DNA of 64,000 nucleotides from a virus. The stretch is taken from positions 126,001-190,000 of IMG/VR virus record IMGVR_UViG_3300024503_000485, one strand, 5' to 3'. The notes beneath the pieces were generated by a model that made no database searches, was not told the origin of the DNA, and was given only the letters and a program-made list of their open reading frames with translations. Shown in pieces: positions 28,201 through 35,746 of the stretch. A program made the position numbers and the translations under genes. The stretch's first letter is position 1. Every line of letters begins with the position of its first letter.

Positions 28201-31200
28201 AAGAGCATTATTAAACATTGAATTCTACACAAATGAATCTTCAGTTAATCCTGTGCATAGAGAATATGTATTATTAGCTGAAGGCGTTGCAGACAACCTT
28301 CCTCCAGAAACTTTAGAGACTAAATGGATCGATAGTTTAGTTGGATTTGATCAAGCAGGTAATACCGTGCCTGATCCTAAACTTTCTACTAAAGAAAAAT
28401 ACGGATTATCATTCAGACCTCGTCAGAGTATGTTTGTAAATCGTTCTGAAATTTTAAAAATTGTTATTACTAATATTAATTCATTATTACTAACAAATCC
28501 ATATTCTGAAATTTTAAATTTTGATAATTTAAATTCAACAGATTTAGAACCAGATGAAAAATTAAACGAATATGATGTAGCAGTAGATACAATAACTGAC
28601 TTAGAACAAATTGGTGCAATTCGTGTTCGCCAAGCAGTATTACAAGCAAATATTGTTAACGGCGAAGTTGATACAATTGATATTGTAGATTCTGGATTTG
28701 GTTATAAAAATGCTCCGTACATTGAAATACAAGGTGACGGAACAGGAGCCAGGGCTTATATTACAATTGATAATCAAGGTAGAGTAAGTAGTGTTAAAAT
28801 TCAAACAACCGGAAGAAAATATACAACCGCCACCGTTAAAATTCGAGAGTATTCAGTATTAGTTAGAACTGATGAAACAATTAATAATTTCTGGAGTATC
28901 TATTCTTGGGATCAACAAAGAAGAATTTTCTATAAGAGTAAGTCTCAAGGTTATGATGTAAGAAACTATTGGTCATATATCGATTGGTGGAAACCAGGAT
29001 ACTCAACCTCAACTAGAATATTATATGAAGTTCCAAGTTTGTATTTAGAACCAACAATATATACTGAGCCAGGAGATTTAATTAGAGTTAAAGAATATGC
29101 TAACGGCGGATGGGCAGTACTTGAAAGAACAGCAGACGGCTCTGGTGAAATTTTAGGAAAATATCTGTTAGTTGCTAGACAAAACGGAACAATTGAATTT
29201 AAAGATTCTCTTTATAATACTAAAACAACCGCTATTGGTTTTGATAATGTTGGATATTATGATACAGCATTATATGACTTAGAACCTTCAAGAGAATTAA
29301 GGATTATTTTAAATTCTATTAAAACTGATTTATTTGTTGGAGATCTTAAAGTTGAGTGGAATAAATTATTCTTCACTTGTGTAAGATATGCTTTCTCAGA
29401 AAATCAGCCAATTTTCTGGGCATTTAAAACAAGTTTTATTAATGCATTACATAATGTTGGATCGTTAGAACATAAAGTTTCTTACAAGAACGATAACCTT
29501 CCTGCGTATCAAAAATATCTTGAAGAAATTAAACCATACAAAACTTCTATTAGAGAATATACAAGTCGTTATGTAAATCAAGAATCAACAAATACAGATA
29601 TTTTAGATTTTGATTTACCTCCCGTATATTCCACACGCGATAATAAAATTGTTCCAGTGAATAATGGATACAATTTATTTGATCAGTATCCATGGAAGTG
29701 GTGGTATGACAACAAAGGATTCTCAGTAGTATCTATTGAAGTTTCATATGCAGGTGCAGATTATACATCTGTTCCTACCGTTCTTATTGAGGGCAACGGA
29801 ACAGGAGCAAAAGCTAAAGCATATATTTCAAATGGTAAAGTTTCTGGTATCACAATGGTTGATATTGGAGAAGGGTATACTGAAACACCAACAATTACGT
29901 TAGTTGGTGGCAACGGTTCGTCTTTATTAAAAGCAAAAGCAATTGCAATTTTAGGTCAAACAAAAGCAAGAACATTTAATCTTGGAATTAAGTTTGACAG
30001 AATTTCTAAAGAAGGCATTTATAACGCATTTACGCATTCTCAAACATTTACTGCATCAGGACGTACTGCGGTTTTTGATTTAGCATTTGCGCCAACAAGA
30101 GATAAATCGAAAATTACTATTGTTAAAAACAAACAATTAATATTGAATAATGAATATAGTTTATCATTGTTCAAAACATCTACCGATGATTATAAGATCC
30201 TAAAAGGTAGATTGATTTTTGTTGACCCGCCAGCTAAAGATGATGTTATTACAATAACATATGAAAAGAATGATGAATTGTTAGATGCTGTTAACAGAAT
30301 TAACAAGTATTATTCACCAACTAGCGGAATGATTGGAAATGAAGTTGGACAATTAATGACCGGTATTGATTTTGGCGGAGTTCAAGTTCAAGGAACAACA
30401 TTTGATGTAACTGGCGGATGGGACGCTCTTCCGTGGTTTACTGATAGCTGGGACAGCGTTGACTCTAACGACGATTATTATGTAATTGTTGACGGTAGTA
30501 CCTCTGGGATTGAACTACCAGAAGCTCCTGTAGAAAATCAAATAATTACAATTTATCTACAAAGAGCAGGAACATCTAAACCGATTAGAATTGACGATCC
30601 ACACTTTGATCATGCCGGCGACTCGGCATTAGTAACAAATTCTAATGCTCTTATGCCAACGTTTGTTGGAGATGGTTCTACAAAAATTGTTTCTATTGAA
30701 AATTATTTCCAAACATATGCAGGCGATGTATTAATTTTCCGTCCTGCAGAAAGCGACGGATCTGTTAATATTACAGATACAAACCTTCTCGATTCTAAGA
30801 TTAGTGGCGGAACATTAGCATCAATGAGCGGTGCATATTCAACTGCTACAGGAATGACAGCAGAAGAAATTGTAATTAGCGGTGGCGCATTTAATACGCC
30901 AGATCATACACCTGCTCCTGAAGAAAATGTACCGGGACAAATACTTGATAGTGTTTCTATTAAGGTGTTCCAAACTACAATCAGTGGTGCTGCAACTATT
31001 CAAAATAAAGTTGTTATTTCAGATGGAATTACTTCTCGATATGCCATTGATTTAACTATAATAGAAGAAGCATCAATATTGGTCTATGTAGATAAAATTT
31101 CCTATGTTTCATTTGGAGATAGCACAACCAGTTATAGCATAGATTTTACAACCAACGAAATTGTGTTTAATACTCCACCTGCGCTAGGCTCTACAATTGA

Positions 31201-32962
31201 GATCATTGCAATTGGTCGTGGGGGTATTGCATTATTAGATTTCCAAGAGTTTGTTGCAGATGGCAATACAAGATTGTTCTTAACAAAAGCAGATTATTCT
31301 TTAACACAAAATATTTTAGTAACCGTTGACGGTCATCAAGTCGACACAGGATTTACTAATAGTACTATTGTTGCTGAAGATACAGGAACAACTATTGAAC
31401 CTGGAAAAACAATGGTAGAATTTGGATTAACACCAGATGCAAATTCAATTATTAAAATCATTTGTTTGGGTTCAACATCAAATGTTGATAGTTCTGGATT
31501 GTCTGTAATTCGTGTTAATAAACAAATTTTAACATATGAGGGATCAACACGATCTTTTATGCTAGACAAATTTGTAGATCCATCTAGAAGTTCAGCAATT
31601 GCGTCTATGGTTGTTTTGTTAAACAATAAAAAATTAAAAGGCCCAGATACTTATTATAGAATATACGACGGATCAAATAACGAAGTTGAAGTAGGTGTAG
31701 ATCCAACATCTGTGGTAACATCAGTTGATGTTAGAGTTTATATTAATAATATATTACAGCCATTTGTTACGGCATATATCTATGACGGCACTACCGGAAC
31801 CGTGGTTGTTAATACAGAATATCTAGAATTGCAAGATGTTATTAGAATAGAAATTATTAATAATGCAGAATATTCTGTTACAGATAACATTTTACAAATT
31901 TCTGATTTAGTAACCTTAGTAGACGAAGATCAAATAGAAGTAACTTGGTTTAGCGAATATCCAACGTTTGACATTGTTTCTGACGTTCATTCAGGAGGAA
32001 AAGTTCAATATCAATTGAATAGAGCCCCATTAGATTCTCATTATGTATGGGTTTATAAGAATGGCGAGAGACTAGTTCAAGGAAAAGAATTTGTTGTTTC
32101 AACACCAAGGAATGTTGTATATCTGAATATTCCTTCTTTGTTAACTGACAAAATTGAAATTATGGAATTTGGTAATAATGTTTATAAAACTCCAAGAGCT
32201 TTTGAAATGTATAAAGACATGTTTAACGTAACTCATTATAAGCGTTATGCTATTAATGATGTTCAGTTATCAAAAGAATTAAATTATTACGATACTACTA
32301 TTGAAGTTAATGATGCTTCGGCTCTTGACGAACCTAATATGTCTAAAAATATTCCTGGAGTGGTAACAATCAACAAAGAACGCATCGAGTTCTTAACTAA
32401 ATCCGGAAACGTGTTAGGACAATTAAGAAGAGGAACGTTAGGATCTTCAATCGGTCAAACTTATCCTGCAGGAACCCCAGTAATCAGTGCAGGTGTTGAT
32501 GACATTATTCCTTATATTGATTCTCAAGAAAAAGAAGAGTTTGTTAGCGACGGAAGTACATTGTTGATTGGACCATTATCTTTTGTTCCAACAAAATCAA
32601 CAAGATCTAGCTTTACCAGAAAAACAATTCCAGAAGATTTTGGAGCCTGCGATCAAGTAGAAATATTTGTTGCAGGCAAAAGATTAAGAAAAGATCAGTT
32701 ATCTGTTTATAACGAATCTTTAGGATCAGTAAGTCCATCGGCAGATGAAATTTTAGAAGCAGAATTTTCTGTAGACGGAGCAACACCTTATATAAGATTA
32801 ACTAAGCCAGCAACTGAAGGTACACGAATTTTAATAATTAGAAAAGTTGGTAGATTATGGTACGAGAGAGCTGAAACTACAGCAAGTAGAGGTATTACGC
32901 TGCTTGATAACAATACAGCTATTGCTCGTTTCATTGATCAAAAGCCAACGGAATTGCCATAA
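19277..32962 (+). CDS. Giant multidomain baseplate/fibre structural protein (4,561 residues)
   Basis: One uninterrupted frame covers 13.7 kb, about a fifth of the window. The position after gp6 is that of T4 gp7/gp8, and the N-terminal ~150 residues (SSDLLPKVFQTDANDKFLSG, WNPPVDWDKFINYREYFW) probably form the baseplate-binding part. Residues ~2165-2740 contain six FG-GAP-type blade motifs (FGEELAVSPDG, FGSNISIS, FGSAMAMN, FGFSVDVD, FGSDVSIS, FGYAIDA), suggesting a beta-propeller. Six motifs of the W...Y..GD.V.Y.G..Y type (CBM5/12-like sugar-binding) occur near residues 220-263, 1457-1498, 1715-1758, 2200-2245, 2342-2390 and 2460-2515; the last three interrupt propeller blades. Residues ~3138-3180 and ~3490-3540 hold two related GTGA-type repeats. 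No transmembrane or catalytic motif is seen. A role in host-surface recognition is inferred. Confidence 0.7.
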   Translation: MAKFFPKSQLPIRKSSDLLPKVFQTDANDKFLSGVLDPLLQPGTLEKNVGYVGRRYGKTYNGSDIYLDTDATLRSRYQLEPGVVLKKDGKTQNFYDFIDFKNILKYFGNNEDRDDLIDQHQHYSWNPPVDWDKFINYREYFWMPSGPPPIRILGQSSSVISTYRVKLGEASSFIFSPDGYTNNPRITLYRGQKYKFIVNVPGNGFVIRTSYDTGSLTFNPDLFYPQGSIVVFNGSVWKAKVPVSPADGSTITTESQDWEFVEIVNANSAALDYTKGITNFGIENGTLTFDVPYDAPDILYYQSITDPNKFGQFIISDIEENSKININDDIIGKTTYTSSNGIELSNGMIVNFGGVVTPEKYSKGNWLVEGVGKAISLTNFDDLVVPVLTSDVPEVLFDNEGFDTAPFDDASSYPGTKDYITIAKSSKDLNPWSRYNRWFHRSVLELSFKLSGEDFYHDEAARAKRPIIEFLPNLKLYEHGVFAKETVDYIDTFTSDVFSKIEGSTGYSIDGEPLFNGARILVTADTDSLANNKIYQVKFFTQNGQNQITLIKVDDTESIIGETLLVRRGKKNKGTMFYYDGTAWLSSQEKTKVNQAPLFDAFDENGVSFSDKDTYPVSTFRGTKILAYKESTGVVDLELGFPISYLNISNVGDISFEFVWDIESFTYEVLRKSYSKNINTGFCKFNLTDEYVNHWIETEQKYLQPIIDSQVITTATDTVYFNTVDWFKVTDQDEIYFYKNGERYTESYTRQGGNFIFATPFAVKDVLVIKIFCNLIPEEGYYEIPVGLEKNPLNNELTDFTFGQAVDHISSGLEFYNGFSGLVVGNNSLRDIHGFQAYTKRFLKHESVAPVALTLLVDKQVNLIKALRYAKKSYTDFKHNFIKISGELDFDGDIPKLVDNIINELTRGKNPSSPFVNSDMIGSGAYTNLIYEVEDPDINTFVISDKFDLKTLSNRAVYLYINNQQLINGFDYEFNSDFSFVNILKTLNVGDILEIREYVSSGFNHIPQTPTKIGLFKKFVPEKFLDDTFVEPKYMIQGHDGSLTTAFNDYRDDALLELELRIFNNIKKEYDENIFDIDATAGGYYKTGIFEYNQIIQINTQEFLKWIADTNIDYVSNSYFDSENSFTYTYSNMSDPAGLENLPGWWRGVYKYFYDTDRPHRCPWEMLGFSIKPTWWESEYGPAPYTRNNLLLWEDLAAGLIRQGPRAGVHKRYVRSTLLTHIPVDGDGKLLSPLDSNLAQNFSLINNQGDFNFGDISPAEHAWYSSSEYPFATIIGMALLRPFEFVGKNFDNSKIVRNKLNQLVHTDTGIFVKVEDLVGSSSGGYLTSGLVSYIVDYLKSHNINENVLQEKLDEIDVYLTHRLSGFVDQTQQRFILDSKNPNSTSANIFVPVENQEIYYNVSAPIASIIYSAVIVEKMTNGWKISGYDFLDPHFTYFAPVISQIDPLISVGGVSENFVNWTEDKFYGNGVVARYNNEYYRSVKSHQSGSTFDLTLWKKLPDLPKKDDVQAFKRRTFNTIREQKISYGTTIGTIQGVVDFLLGYEQYLISKGFKFDRYDTDSKVTQDWFTSAKEFMYWTQHNWAPGSLLTLSPAAEKMDVSYPIGVPDNLLDSFYEYQVFRGDGQPLTPNFLNIKRDFQNITIETTNTAEGIYFFKAHLVLKEHVAIFDDRTVFNDVIYDKTTGYRQERVKARGFRTVDWDGDYTSPGFLFDNVNIIAWQPYTDYRLGDIVNYKSYNWVTKSNHTSTDQFVNAFWTKLDSTPNKRLVPNFDYRINQFEDYYNLDADGLGSSQRDLGRHAIGYQTREYLQNLAEDDVTQFQLYQGFIREKGTLNAAVKIFDKLSKTTEDSIVLNEEWAFNVGTLGGVDELNEVEFAFNKDSLQVNPQPMIFVSSAYTGVILDQYLRIPASDFTNAPSPFTTSIIPKTDFDQFQSAGYVKLDQVDFVIKNRSDLETLDITQVKDGDHFWITFDNSAWTVLRFTRKPLLTLISAIKTGTTIEITFNRRHAFIVDDYIGINDVPNLTGFYKINEVTLTSVIIACASDAKDPLVDTSTLIRVYGLDNVRFSSGSDIDQEYVALLPNNSKLWFDSNDNGLWEVVQKNKVFSYKSLTDYGTTVPEGTGHAVCYVERLQQTITSMPSNSMVLVYVEGPTGLKIKQTFAPEPELYLLLSNSFGEELAVSPDGHFLAVGCPRASGVPSAYIGVFDPTANYEIGDVVEYAGKLWKATTAVVGDGSTIDIQSNDWEPTSLLTYDPNFGRGEGFRNQGAVSIYVWNNQNWSLTTTLVSPRPAFDENFGSNISISKSGSDYWMAVSAPGSLDSRGRIYLYRYNSETLAWEQHENNNYIGVYVSDPARQYPKGSIVWWNNSYWKAVEDTNGDGSTISISSPDWIKIDDISSQSSLPTNVSIEDDGSTISSGLLSESDLAELTKQGDMFGSAMAMNKDGSILVVGVADSDGIYFANYKGIWSATQEYIAGDVVKYQGYYHRLTNVRPEDPVDSATYRSFGEYPDDGLPWTNVGDSTIPYSTGKVYIYQRDSNSVYKLKQTITAGSIGLFDDTGNNESITVGDKFGFSVDVDATGQHIVISAPQADINLQNQGAVYYFSATSLTNPEWRLKQKLESFEEYNNLLFGSDVSISSGTERIVVGAKNAPYKSYAYFETGTTFDKNSTIFSTFNGYSGQVYSFERVSGKYFLTEKLEADVTNNESFGYAIDATSDVIVVGSPNYNNGDGLVRTFRKDTSVKSLKTLAVQEQLIDISKIKNISLIDADKNVKISDIDFIDPIKLKILGLAEQELNFKTPYDPAIYTNGTEETVVDPDAAWFTKNVGKLWWNLNTAKWLYYEQGDIAYRNGNWGQLAKGSTIDVYEWVETTLLPSEWSALADTTAGLTEGISGQPLYPNDDVYSVKQFYNEITQQVTEIKYYYWVKGSTVVPQKVNRKLSAGEVAALIETPISSGYPILALLDSDKILAYNFNKFVTSGRALLNIEFYTNESSVNPVHREYVLLAEGVADNLPPETLETKWIDSLVGFDQAGNTVPDPKLSTKEKYGLSFRPRQSMFVNRSEILKIVITNINSLLLTNPYSEILNFDNLNSTDLEPDEKLNEYDVAVDTITDLEQIGAIRVRQAVLQANIVNGEVDTIDIVDSGFGYKNAPYIEIQGDGTGARAYITIDNQGRVSSVKIQTTGRKYTTATVKIREYSVLVRTDETINNFWSIYSWDQQRRIFYKSKSQGYDVRNYWSYIDWWKPGYSTSTRILYEVPSLYLEPTIYTEPGDLIRVKEYANGGWAVLERTADGSGEILGKYLLVARQNGTIEFKDSLYNTKTTAIGFDNVGYYDTALYDLEPSRELRIILNSIKTDLFVGDLKVEWNKLFFTCVRYAFSENQPIFWAFKTSFINALHNVGSLEHKVSYKNDNLPAYQKYLEEIKPYKTSIREYTSRYVNQESTNTDILDFDLPPVYSTRDNKIVPVNNGYNLFDQYPWKWWYDNKGFSVVSIEVSYAGADYTSVPTVLIEGNGTGAKAKAYISNGKVSGITMVDIGEGYTETPTITLVGGNGSSLLKAKAIAILGQTKARTFNLGIKFDRISKEGIYNAFTHSQTFTASGRTAVFDLAFAPTRDKSKITIVKNKQLILNNEYSLSLFKTSTDDYKILKGRLIFVDPPAKDDVITITYEKNDELLDAVNRINKYYSPTSGMIGNEVGQLMTGIDFGGVQVQGTTFDVTGGWDALPWFTDSWDSVDSNDDYYVIVDGSTSGIELPEAPVENQIITIYLQRAGTSKPIRIDDPHFDHAGDSALVTNSNALMPTFVGDGSTKIVSIENYFQTYAGDVLIFRPAESDGSVNITDTNLLDSKISGGTLASMSGAYSTATGMTAEEIVISGGAFNTPDHTPAPEENVPGQILDSVSIKVFQTTISGAATIQNKVVISDGITSRYAIDLTIIEEASILVYVDKISYVSFGDSTTSYSIDFTTNEIVFNTPPALGSTIEIIAIGRGGIALLDFQEFVADGNTRLFLTKADYSLTQNILVTVDGHQVDTGFTNSTIVAEDTGTTIEPGKTMVEFGLTPDANSIIKIICLGSTSNVDSSGLSVIRVNKQILTYEGSTRSFMLDKFVDPSRSSAIASMVVLLNNKKLKGPDTYYRIYDGSNNEVEVGVDPTSVVTSVDVRVYINNILQPFVTAYIYDGTTGTVVVNTEYLELQDVIRIEIINNAEYSVTDNILQISDLVTLVDEDQIEVTWFSEYPTFDIVSDVHSGGKVQYQLNRAPLDSHYVWVYKNGERLVQGKEFVVSTPRNVVYLNIPSLLTDKIEIMEFGNNVYKTPRAFEMYKDMFNVTHYKRYAINDVQLSKELNYYDTTIEVNDASALDEPNMSKNIPGVVTINKERIEFLTKSGNVLGQLRRGTLGSSIGQTYPAGTPVISAGVDDIIPYIDSQEKEEFVSDGSTLLIGPLSFVPTKSTRSSFTRKTIPEDFGACDQVEIFVAGKRLRKDQLSVYNESLGSVSPSADEILEAEFSVDGATPYIRLTKPATEGTRILIIRKVGRLWYERAETTASRGITLLDNNTAIARFIDQKPTELP

Positions 32963-32968
32963 TAAATA
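32962..32968 (+). promoter_or_regulatory. Late promoter -10 motif after the giant gene
   Basis: ATAAATA directly follows the stop codon of the giant gene, 26 bases before the preferred ATG at 32994. Because the transcript would begin near 32975, the upstream ATG at 32973 is unlikely to be the start. Confidence 0.6.
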
Positions 32969-32993
32969 ACATATGGAGATAAAAGAGTCTAAA

Positions 32994-33641
32994 ATGCCAC
33001 AAGATCAAAACACAAATAGCAAGGTAACCGAACAAAAACCCAACGAAACGGGCGGGTTTCACTTCGAAGGTCATATTAAAATATTTGATCCGCAGACCAA
33101 AGAGGTTTTTGTGGATAAGAGAAACGCCATTCACTATGAAAATATGTCAGTAGCAATGGTAAACAGCCTTTCAAATCAAGGGCTAGGAACAATATATCAA
33201 ATGGCTTTTGGAACAGGAGGAACAATTGTTGATCCTACAGGGCTTATTTCGTATTTGACCCCAAATACCGTTGGTGTTAATTCTAGCTTGTATAATCAAA
33301 CTTATCAGAAAATTGTTGACCAAAACGCTTCTGAAAACACCGACCCTGTTCGAAATAAAATGGAAATTCGACATGTAAGCGGAGCAACATATTCAGATAT
33401 TGTTGTTAGTTGTTTACTTGATTACGGAGAGCCCGACGGTCAAGAAGCATTTGATAATAGTCAAGATATGAGCGGAAATTTTGTGTTTGACGAGCTTGGG
33501 CTAAAAAGTTATGATCCAAACGGTAACGGAAAACTATTAACTCATGTAATTTTCCACCCAGTGCAAAAATCATTGAATAGATTATTGCAAGTTGATTATA
33601 CAATTCGAGTTCAAAGTTTAACTGGATATAATGAGGTTTAA
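32994..33641 (+). CDS. Conserved tail/baseplate structural protein of unknown function
   Basis: This 215-residue protein has no recognised domain. Its N-terminal ~20 residues are polar, followed by a beta-rich sequence (GGFHFEGHIKIFDPQTKEVF) and a Gly-rich QMAFGTGG segment. An in-frame ATG exists at 32973, but it would lie at or before the predicted late transcript start. The ATG at 32994, preceded by GGAG and GAG, is preferred. It sits between the giant structural gene and the first fibre gene, whose ATG follows its stop by two bases, so a baseplate or fibre-attachment role is likely. Confidence 0.6.
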   Translation: MPQDQNTNSKVTEQKPNETGGFHFEGHIKIFDPQTKEVFVDKRNAIHYENMSVAMVNSLSNQGLGTIYQMAFGTGGTIVDPTGLISYLTPNTVGVNSSLYNQTYQKIVDQNASENTDPVRNKMEIRHVSGATYSDIVVSCLLDYGEPDGQEAFDNSQDMSGNFVFDELGLKSYDPNGNGKLLTHVIFHPVQKSLNRLLQVDYTIRVQSLTGYNEV

Positions 33642-33643
33642 TC

Positions 33644-35731
33644 ATGCCGTATAGCGTAAATTACACAGATAAAAATACAAAATCGCCAATTACGGTATAT
33701 GACAATACTTCAAGTACCGATACAACATTAACATTTCCCGGACGAAATGTTACAGGCTACGGCCAGATTATTGCAGAAAATTTTCTCCACCTATTAGAAA
33801 ATTTTGCTAGCCCCACCGAACCAGTTAATCCAGTTGAAGGGCAATTGTGGTATGAAAGTGAAACTGGTACACTGATGATCTTTGACAACACCAGTTGGAA
33901 AGCAGCAGGCAGTATTCAGAAAAGCCCAACACAACCATCTGTTAGTGCAGACAAGGTTGGAGAGATCTGGGTCGACACCGTTAAACAACAATTATATGTT
34001 TGGTCAGGTGAAACATGGGTGTTGGTTGGTCCTCAATTCAGTACAACTAGCGGTTTAAGAACTGGACCAATTGTTGACATTATTGACGACTCGGACAACA
34101 CAGCTCGTAAAATTATTAAATTTTTAGTAGATGAAACGCCAATTGCTATTATTAGCGAAGATAGTTTTACTCCTAAAATTAGTATTCCTGGTTTTATCGA
34201 TATTAAATCAGGAATTAATTTAACAACCGTTGCATCGGGCGACGGTAATTATGCTCCAAAATTGTACGGAACTGCTCAAGCAGCAGATGCATTGATTGTT
34301 AATGATGTAGAAGTTGTTGCTTCAAAGTTTTTAAGATCTGATATTACTAATACAACTGAATATGGAATTAACGTTAAAAGTAATAGCGGTATTACATTAG
34401 GAGTTGACAGCGGATTTAGAATTTCATCTTCTGCAACATCGGCAAAAATTTATAATGCCAATCCTGGAAGTAGTATTGATTTACAAGTTAATAGAAACGG
34501 TAGTCAATCAACAATTTTAAGAGTTATTGATAATAAGATTGGTATTAATATTGAAACTCCTCAGCGTGAACTTGACGTAGGTGGCGATATTGGTGTTAGC
34601 GGTGATGTTATTATCACAAGCACAGATCCAAGTACAAATTTTAATAACGGATCTTTGAGAACAGCAGGCGGAGCCGCAGTTACAAAAAATTTAATTGTTG
34701 GAACAGAATTAGAAGTTGGCGGAACAACTACTATTAAAAATCTTCTTCCAAAGACAACTGAAACATATAGTTTAGGTGCAGATCCTACAACCGGCGGAAA
34801 ACGTTGGGATACGGTTTACGCTAAAACTATCAAAGCAGATTTCTTAAAGGGTGTGTTAGACGGTGACGTTGCAGGTAATGCTAGAACAGCCACTAATTTA
34901 AGAACGGTTACTAGTTTTCAAATTAAAGGCGACGTAACATCTCAGGTTATTAATTTTGACGGTTCTGTTGGCGGAAGTATTAAAGAGTTTACAACAACAT
35001 TAACTTCAAACATTATTGAAGGAAAAGAATTTCCTTTTCCAAATGTATCAAAATCAGACGATTTGGTTTTAGTTTTTAGATCTGGTACAGGTCTAATAAA
35101 AGAATCAAGGGATGTATTTGTTGGTGACCTTGGAATTCCAATTGGCGGAATTTTACCGTACGCAGGCATCGATATTCCAGACGGATTTTTATTATGTGAC
35201 GGATCAGAGGTTGAAAAATCAAAATATAGTAAACTATACGATGCTATTGGTAACACATATGGTTTGCCAACTAGGGGTGTAAACACTTTTGTATTGCCGG
35301 ATCTACGTGGTAGATTCCCCCTAGGTCGAGATAATATGGATAATTATGGCACCGTTCCTGAAGAAAACGGCGGCTTCATTGACGCAGGTGGCGGCAACAT
35401 TGATCGTGTTGCAGGTACAGAAGCAGATACATTAGGTGCCGGTGCAGGAGATGCTGAAAGCGTATTAGAAGTTAGAAATCTGCCTGAACATGAACATAAT
35501 TTAAAACCGCCTGGAGTTGATAGACAATTTGCTGTTGTTAGAGTTGATTCGGCGGTCGTTCCGGGAACTTCTCCTGGTTCAGGACTAGGACCAACAGCAG
35601 CTGGTCAAGCTCAGTATCTTAATACATCCGGAGGTATCAAAACAAGTGCTACTTTAGCAACCCCGTTTAGTATTATGAATCCGTTCTTGACTATTAACTA
35701 TATCATAAGATCTGGTCCACCAGCATTCTAA
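33644..35731 (+). CDS. Tail fibre protein with C-terminal tail-collar domain
   Basis: The 695-residue protein has three parts. Residues ~1-150 are an N-terminal module shared with the next three genes, marked by AENFLHLLENFASP..., GQLWYESETGTLMIFDN and WVDTVKQQLYVWSG...LVGP. Residues ~160-490 are a beta-rich shaft with repeats such as TATNLRTVTSFQIKGDV. Residues ~495-560 carry the phage tail-collar domain, with GGILPYAGIDIPDGFLLCDG, TYGLPTRGVNTFVLPDLRGRFPLG, and an EHEHN histidine cluster near the end, as in T4 gp12 (short tail fibre). The C-terminus would bind metal and the host receptor. It is the first of four tandem paralogues and probably a short-tail-fibre or collar fibre. Confidence 0.8.
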   Translation: MPYSVNYTDKNTKSPITVYDNTSSTDTTLTFPGRNVTGYGQIIAENFLHLLENFASPTEPVNPVEGQLWYESETGTLMIFDNTSWKAAGSIQKSPTQPSVSADKVGEIWVDTVKQQLYVWSGETWVLVGPQFSTTSGLRTGPIVDIIDDSDNTARKIIKFLVDETPIAIISEDSFTPKISIPGFIDIKSGINLTTVASGDGNYAPKLYGTAQAADALIVNDVEVVASKFLRSDITNTTEYGINVKSNSGITLGVDSGFRISSSATSAKIYNANPGSSIDLQVNRNGSQSTILRVIDNKIGINIETPQRELDVGGDIGVSGDVIITSTDPSTNFNNGSLRTAGGAAVTKNLIVGTELEVGGTTTIKNLLPKTTETYSLGADPTTGGKRWDTVYAKTIKADFLKGVLDGDVAGNARTATNLRTVTSFQIKGDVTSQVINFDGSVGGSIKEFTTTLTSNIIEGKEFPFPNVSKSDDLVLVFRSGTGLIKESRDVFVGDLGIPIGGILPYAGIDIPDGFLLCDGSEVEKSKYSKLYDAIGNTYGLPTRGVNTFVLPDLRGRFPLGRDNMDNYGTVPEENGGFIDAGGGNIDRVAGTEADTLGAGAGDAESVLEVRNLPEHEHNLKPPGVDRQFAVVRVDSAVVPGTSPGSGLGPTAAGQAQYLNTSGGIKTSATLATPFSIMNPFLTINYIIRSGPPAF

Positions 35732-35746
35732 TATTGGAAATAAGAC

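Noticed and set aside
32973-32993. Upstream ATG for the 215-residue structural protein
   Set aside because: It lies at or before the expected start of transcription from the ATAAATA motif at 32962.
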